Below are positions 6,196 through 8,972 of a stretch of DNA of 8,972 nucleotides, one piece after another. The DNA is from Pseudomonadota bacterium. Its GTDB lineage: Bacteria > Pseudomonadota > Gammaproteobacteria > Steroidobacterales > Rariloculaceae. Every line of letters starts with the position of its first letter. Position 1 is the stretch's first letter. Location of the stretch: assembly GCA_009843005.1 (NCBI GenBank), contig VYEH01000254.1, positions 2,696 to 11,667 on the forward strand, given 5' to 3'. Under the pieces are notes generated by a model that worked only from the letters and a program-made list of their open reading frames with translations, was not told the DNA's origin and ran no database searches. A program made the position numbers and the translations under genes.

Positions 6196-7935
6196 ATGTC
6201 CATGATTGCAGGTGAACTTGTTCGCGAACGTTTGTTGACGGAAGAACCTACTGTCGTGCACCGCTTCGACACTTGGGTGCGGACGCAGCCGGACCGGCCG
6301 TTCTTTTTCTACGGGGAAGACCAACGGCATTTCACCTATCGGGAGTTCGATCTCCTCACTAACCGGATCGCCAGTTCGCTCGCCACCCTCGGCATCGGCC
6401 GAGGAGACCGGGTGGCCGTGCTTTCCACGAACGGACTCGTCTGCGCGCTCGGCATGTTCGCAGCCTGGAAAACGGGTGCGCTGTATTGCCCGATCAATTA
6501 CCGCTTCATGGGCGACCTGCTCGCCTACGTCGTCGACGATCTCGCACCTCAGGTGCTGATTGCAGACCGGCATCTCGTGCCAGCGCTCAACGACTGCCGG
6601 GGCAAACTGACCGCCGGCATTCCCCGGGCGATCGTCCACGCGCCGGCTAGGGACGAGGCCGACTTCGACCCTCAGTACGAACAGGTCCTGCCCCATCCGG
6701 ACTTCCGGTCGATGCTCTTTTCGGAATTGTCGGCCACTGGCGATACACGGCCGCCGACGGCCATCGAAACCGGTGATCTCTGCAGTGTCGTCTATACCTC
6801 CGGCACCACGGGGAATCCCAAAGGCGTCATCCACCCGCACGGGTGGTTGCGGGCCTTCGGCACGGCGCTCGCAACCATGACCCACTGCGAGGACGTGCTG
6901 TACTGCGATCTGCCGCTCTACCACATTGGCGGCGCCTATGCCAACTTGGTGCGTGCCGCTTGGGCAGGCGCCTCCATCGCCGTCTGGAACCGCTTCAGTC
7001 CCGCCGACTTCTGGCGTCGGATCCGCCTGAGCGGTGCCAGCATCACGCTGCTGCTCGATGTCATGAACGACTGGCTGATGCAGCAACCGGCGCATCCCAG
7101 CGACCGGGAGAACACAATCATTCGTGCCCACATGCAGCCGTTGCCTGCCAACCACCGCACGCTGGCCCAGCGCTTCGGCTTCGACTTCATTGCCGTCGGC
7201 TACGGTTCCACGGAACTCGGCCTCGGAGCCACGGGACTGATCGATGAACTGGGCGATGCCCGGGGCACTCCGGCACACCTCTGGAAGGGATACGACAAAC
7301 GGGAAATCCGAGACATCGTTCGCGCGATTGCGGGCGACCACGCCATCCTCGATGGTTCGAAAGCAGTGCCGGATGGGTTCATGGGCAAGACTGCGGGTGT
7401 TTACGAACCGGTCGTGGTGGACCGGGATGGCAAGCAGGTGCCAGCGGGGACGCCGGGAAGTTTGACAATGCGGCCGGTCCGTCCCGGCATCCTGTTCCGA
7501 GGGTACTTGAACAGGCCCGAAGCCACGGCGGAGTCCTTGCGGGACGGCTGCTTTCATTCTTCGGACATCGTCACCGCCGATGCCAACGGTGTCCTGTGCT
7601 TCATGGATCGCGAACAGGGCTTCATCCGGGTTCGTGGCGAGAACGTTGCAGCCACCCAAGTGGAGACGCTGCTCAACGGCCACCCGGGGGTGAGCCACTG
7701 CGCCGTGGTGGCCGTTCCCGCGCGCGAGGGCTCCGAGGACGACATCGGCGCCTTCATCGTGCCGGAGCGCAATGCTTCCCTGACCGCACCGGAAATCGGC
7801 GAATGGGCACGGTCCGAAATGCCGAAATTCATGCGGCCGAGGCACGTGCGCATTGTCGATGCCCTGCCGGTAACGCAAACCATGAAAGTCGAAAAATACA
7901 AGCTCAGGGAGCAGCTCATGGGGGAACTGGAATGA
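6196..7935 (+). CDS. ANL-superfamily acyl-CoA synthetase (AMP-forming), CaiC/long-chain acyl-CoA ligase-like
   Basis: 579 residues. It adenylates a carboxylic acid with ATP and transfers it to CoA, activating it for degradation. Core motifs in order: YTSGTTGNPKGV (200-211, P-loop), YGSTELG (336-342, adenine site with E340), CFHSSDIV with D457 as the ribose ligand, GFIRVRGEN (hinge, R478 and E482), and LPVTQTMKVEKYKLRE, where K564 is the expected adenylation lysine. Small departures from consensus are SSD for TGD and MK for GK, so the fold and active site look intact. There is no transmembrane segment. The ATG at 6196 lacks a clear ribosome site; a second ATG two codons later (6202) is possible. 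It is a single plus-strand gene, divergent from the SDR by 300 bp and convergent with the SnoaL-like gene 7 bp after its stop. Likely substrate: the acid produced by ring or side-chain cleavage in this cluster, by context only. Confidence 0.92.
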   Translation: MSMIAGELVRERLLTEEPTVVHRFDTWVRTQPDRPFFFYGEDQRHFTYREFDLLTNRIASSLATLGIGRGDRVAVLSTNGLVCALGMFAAWKTGALYCPINYRFMGDLLAYVVDDLAPQVLIADRHLVPALNDCRGKLTAGIPRAIVHAPARDEADFDPQYEQVLPHPDFRSMLFSELSATGDTRPPTAIETGDLCSVVYTSGTTGNPKGVIHPHGWLRAFGTALATMTHCEDVLYCDLPLYHIGGAYANLVRAAWAGASIAVWNRFSPADFWRRIRLSGASITLLLDVMNDWLMQQPAHPSDRENTIIRAHMQPLPANHRTLAQRFGFDFIAVGYGSTELGLGATGLIDELGDARGTPAHLWKGYDKREIRDIVRAIAGDHAILDGSKAVPDGFMGKTAGVYEPVVVDRDGKQVPAGTPGSLTMRPVRPGILFRGYLNRPEATAESLRDGCFHSSDIVTADANGVLCFMDREQGFIRVRGENVAATQVETLLNGHPGVSHCAVVAVPAREGSEDDIGAFIVPERNASLTAPEIGEWARSEMPKFMRPRHVRIVDALPVTQTMKVEKYKLREQLMGELE

Positions 7936-7942
7936 AGGCCGT

Positions 7943-8362
7943 TCAACCGTCGAGCATGAACAGCATGCCCGCGTTCATGATCTCGGGATTGTAGAATTCG
8001 CGCCACAGCACGATCTGCCCGTCCCGAAAACCGAACACCATAATGTAGCGGTTCTGGTAGGTAGCGCCGTTGCCCGCGAACACGCCCATGCTGGTCTGTT
8101 CGAAGACCACCACATCCTGTTCCGGGCAGTCGTAAAGTTCGTGGATGCTCAGTTTGAACTTGTCGAACACGTTCGGAACGAACGACATGCCCTCCATGAA
8201 CCTTGCCCGGCCCCGCCGCATGGGGCCGGCGTGGAACGCTTGGTAGGGGGCTTCCATGACGATGTCTTCGTGTATGTGTTGTTCCAGCTCGTCGAACCGG
8301 AAGGCCGACACCAGCTCGATTACCCGGCGCGTCACGTCGGCATTGGTCATGGTGTCTGTCAT
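7943..8362 (-). CDS. SnoaL/NTF2-like (ketosteroid isomerase-fold) protein, PhzA/PhzB-like end
   Basis: 139 residues, usual size for an NTF2-fold single-domain protein. Visible features are an N-terminal helix pair (VTRRVIELVSAFRFDELEQH), then HEDIVMEAPY, GRARFMEGM, and near the end NRYIMVFGFRDGQIVLWREF followed by YNP. The REFxNP ending (121-126) resembles the PhzA/PhzB branch of the SnoaL-like group. Members of this fold include isomerases, hydratases, cyclases and non-catalytic binding proteins. Classic ketosteroid isomerase catalytic residues cannot be assigned with certainty. AAGGAAA (8368-8374) lies 5 bases before the ATG at 8362. The gene follows the second SDR by 18 bp on the same strand, so they form one operon. 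An isomerisation or hydration of an enone made by the flavoprotein would fit, but this is inference. Confidence 0.85.
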   Translation of the reverse strand: MTDTMTNADVTRRVIELVSAFRFDELEQHIHEDIVMEAPYQAFHAGPMRRGRARFMEGMSFVPNVFDKFKLSIHELYDCPEQDVVVFEQTSMGVFAGNGATYQNRYIMVFGFRDGQIVLWREFYNPEIMNAGMLFMLDG

Positions 8363-8380
8363 TGGCGTTTCCTTAAGGTG

Positions 8381-8972
8381 TCAAGCGTTCGCGGCGCCAT
8401 CGCTCGGCGCTTTGCCGCTCGGTGCCAGGGTGGCGAAGTACTTCTCGTGTTGGGCCAGGTGCGGGACGTGACTCAGCAATCCGCCGTCCACCCGGATGAG
8501 TTGTCCATTGACGTAGGACGCAGCATCGCTCGCCAGGAACACGATCACTGAGGCGATCTCTTCGGGCGTGCCTAGATGCGGCGTCAGCACATTGTCGAGG
8601 AAGATCTCCCGGATCGCTGGATGTGCCTCCAGCGTGTCCGTTGCCGCTGGCGACAAAACCAGCCCGGGCAAAATCGCGTTGCAGCGAACGCCTGATTTGC
8701 CGTATGCGACCGCCATGCATTGGGTGAGTACATTGATGCCCGCCTTGGCAGTCGCATAGGCAAAGCGTGTGTTGTCACCGCTGGCGCCGTCCACCGACGA
8801 GACATTGACAATGGCGCCGCCCCCTGCGGCCAGCATGTGGGGCAAGGCGTGCTTGCTCGCCACCATGACCGAACGCAGATCGGCCTCCCAGGTTCTATTC
8901 CAAGTCTCGATGTCGGTTTGCAGCAGGTCGCGGTCGCGTTCGAGCAGCGACAAGTCGGCAGCGTTGTTGCAC
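8381..8972 (-). CDS. Short-chain dehydrogenase/reductase (second SDR), N-terminal part beyond window
   Basis: The frame runs open off the right edge. The visible part starts inside the protein at C-N-N-A-A, the NNAG-type motif of classical SDRs, so the cofactor-binding glycine loop and start codon lie outside. About 196 residues are visible. The catalytic Ser is in VNVSSVDGASG and the Tyr/Lys pair in FAYATAKAG. PGLV and RVDGG follow as expected. The position where many SDRs have the catalytic Asn (V-N-L) reads A-D-L, so Asp replaces it; I recall the same change in other SDRs. About 30 residues extend past VDGG (SHVPHLAQHEKYFATLAP and a short Ala-rich end). The sequence differs clearly from the SDR at 5035-5895, so it is a different enzyme and not a recent duplicate. 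It lies 18 bp upstream of the SnoaL-like gene in the same operon. Confidence 0.92.
   Translation of the reverse strand, partial: CNNAADLSLLERDRDLLQTDIETWNRTWEADLRSVMVASKHALPHMLAAGGGAIVNVSSVDGASGDNTRFAYATAKAGINVLTQCMAVAYGKSGVRCNAILPGLVLSPAATDTLEAHPAIREIFLDNVLTPHLGTPEEIASVIVFLASDAASYVNGQLIRVDGGLLSHVPHLAQHEKYFATLAPSGKAPSDGAANA

Noticed and set aside
5923..7878. 651-codon minus-strand open frame antisense to the acyl-CoA synthetase
   Set aside because: Long antisense frames are expected opposite GC-rich coding sequence. The plus strand has all ANL core motifs in order, while this translation is His/Arg/Gly-rich with no domain pattern.
7936..7942. Bidirectional terminator between the convergent CoA ligase and SnoaL-like genes
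   Set aside because: The gap is only 7 bp and I see no stem with a T-run around it.

Overview
This 8,972-base window is a dense catabolic gene cluster from a moderately GC-rich bacterium. Good Shine-Dalgarno sites, a plausible sigma70-type promoter and the gene families present suggest a Pseudomonadota member, but nothing in the window fixes the taxon. There are eight protein genes, two of them cut by the window edges. I found no RNA genes, mobile elements, CRISPR arrays, transporters or transcription regulators.

Layout from left to right. (1) Leftward: a small protein of unknown function (1236-1577) lies upstream of a Rieske ring-hydroxylating oxygenase alpha subunit (1-1167, C-terminus off the window). 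(2) Rightward, across a 144-bp divergent promoter region: a 552-residue phosphohistidine-domain protein (1722-3380). It resembles the substrate and His domains of rifampin phosphotransferase, or phenylphosphate synthase, but has no ATP-grasp domain. (3) Leftward: a translationally coupled pair, a short-chain dehydrogenase/reductase (SDR, 5035-5895) and then an FAD-dependent KstD/fumarate-reductase-like dehydrogenase (3377-5038). The flavoprotein stop codon overlaps the stop of gene (2) tail to tail. (4) Rightward, across a 300-bp divergent spacer: an ANL-family acyl-CoA synthetase (6196-7935). (5) Leftward, 7 bp beyond that gene: a second SDR (8381 to the window end, 5' part missing) followed by a SnoaL/NTF2-fold protein (7943-8362).

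Together the enzymes look like part of a degradation pathway for a cyclic, possibly steroid-like, terpenoid or aromatic substrate. The parts are ring or C-H hydroxylation (Rieske), alcohol/ketone oxidation (two SDRs), introduction of a C=C bond next to a carbonyl (flavoprotein), isomerisation or hydration (SnoaL-like) and CoA activation of an acid (ANL ligase). The substrate cannot be read from the sequence. The most unusual member is the phosphohistidine protein, because dikinase-type phosphotransfer is rarely part of a hydroxylation/beta-oxidation pathway and its ATP-binding partner is not in the window.

Several long open frames lie antisense to the real genes (up to 651 codons). They are by-products of GC-rich codon usage and are not annotated.
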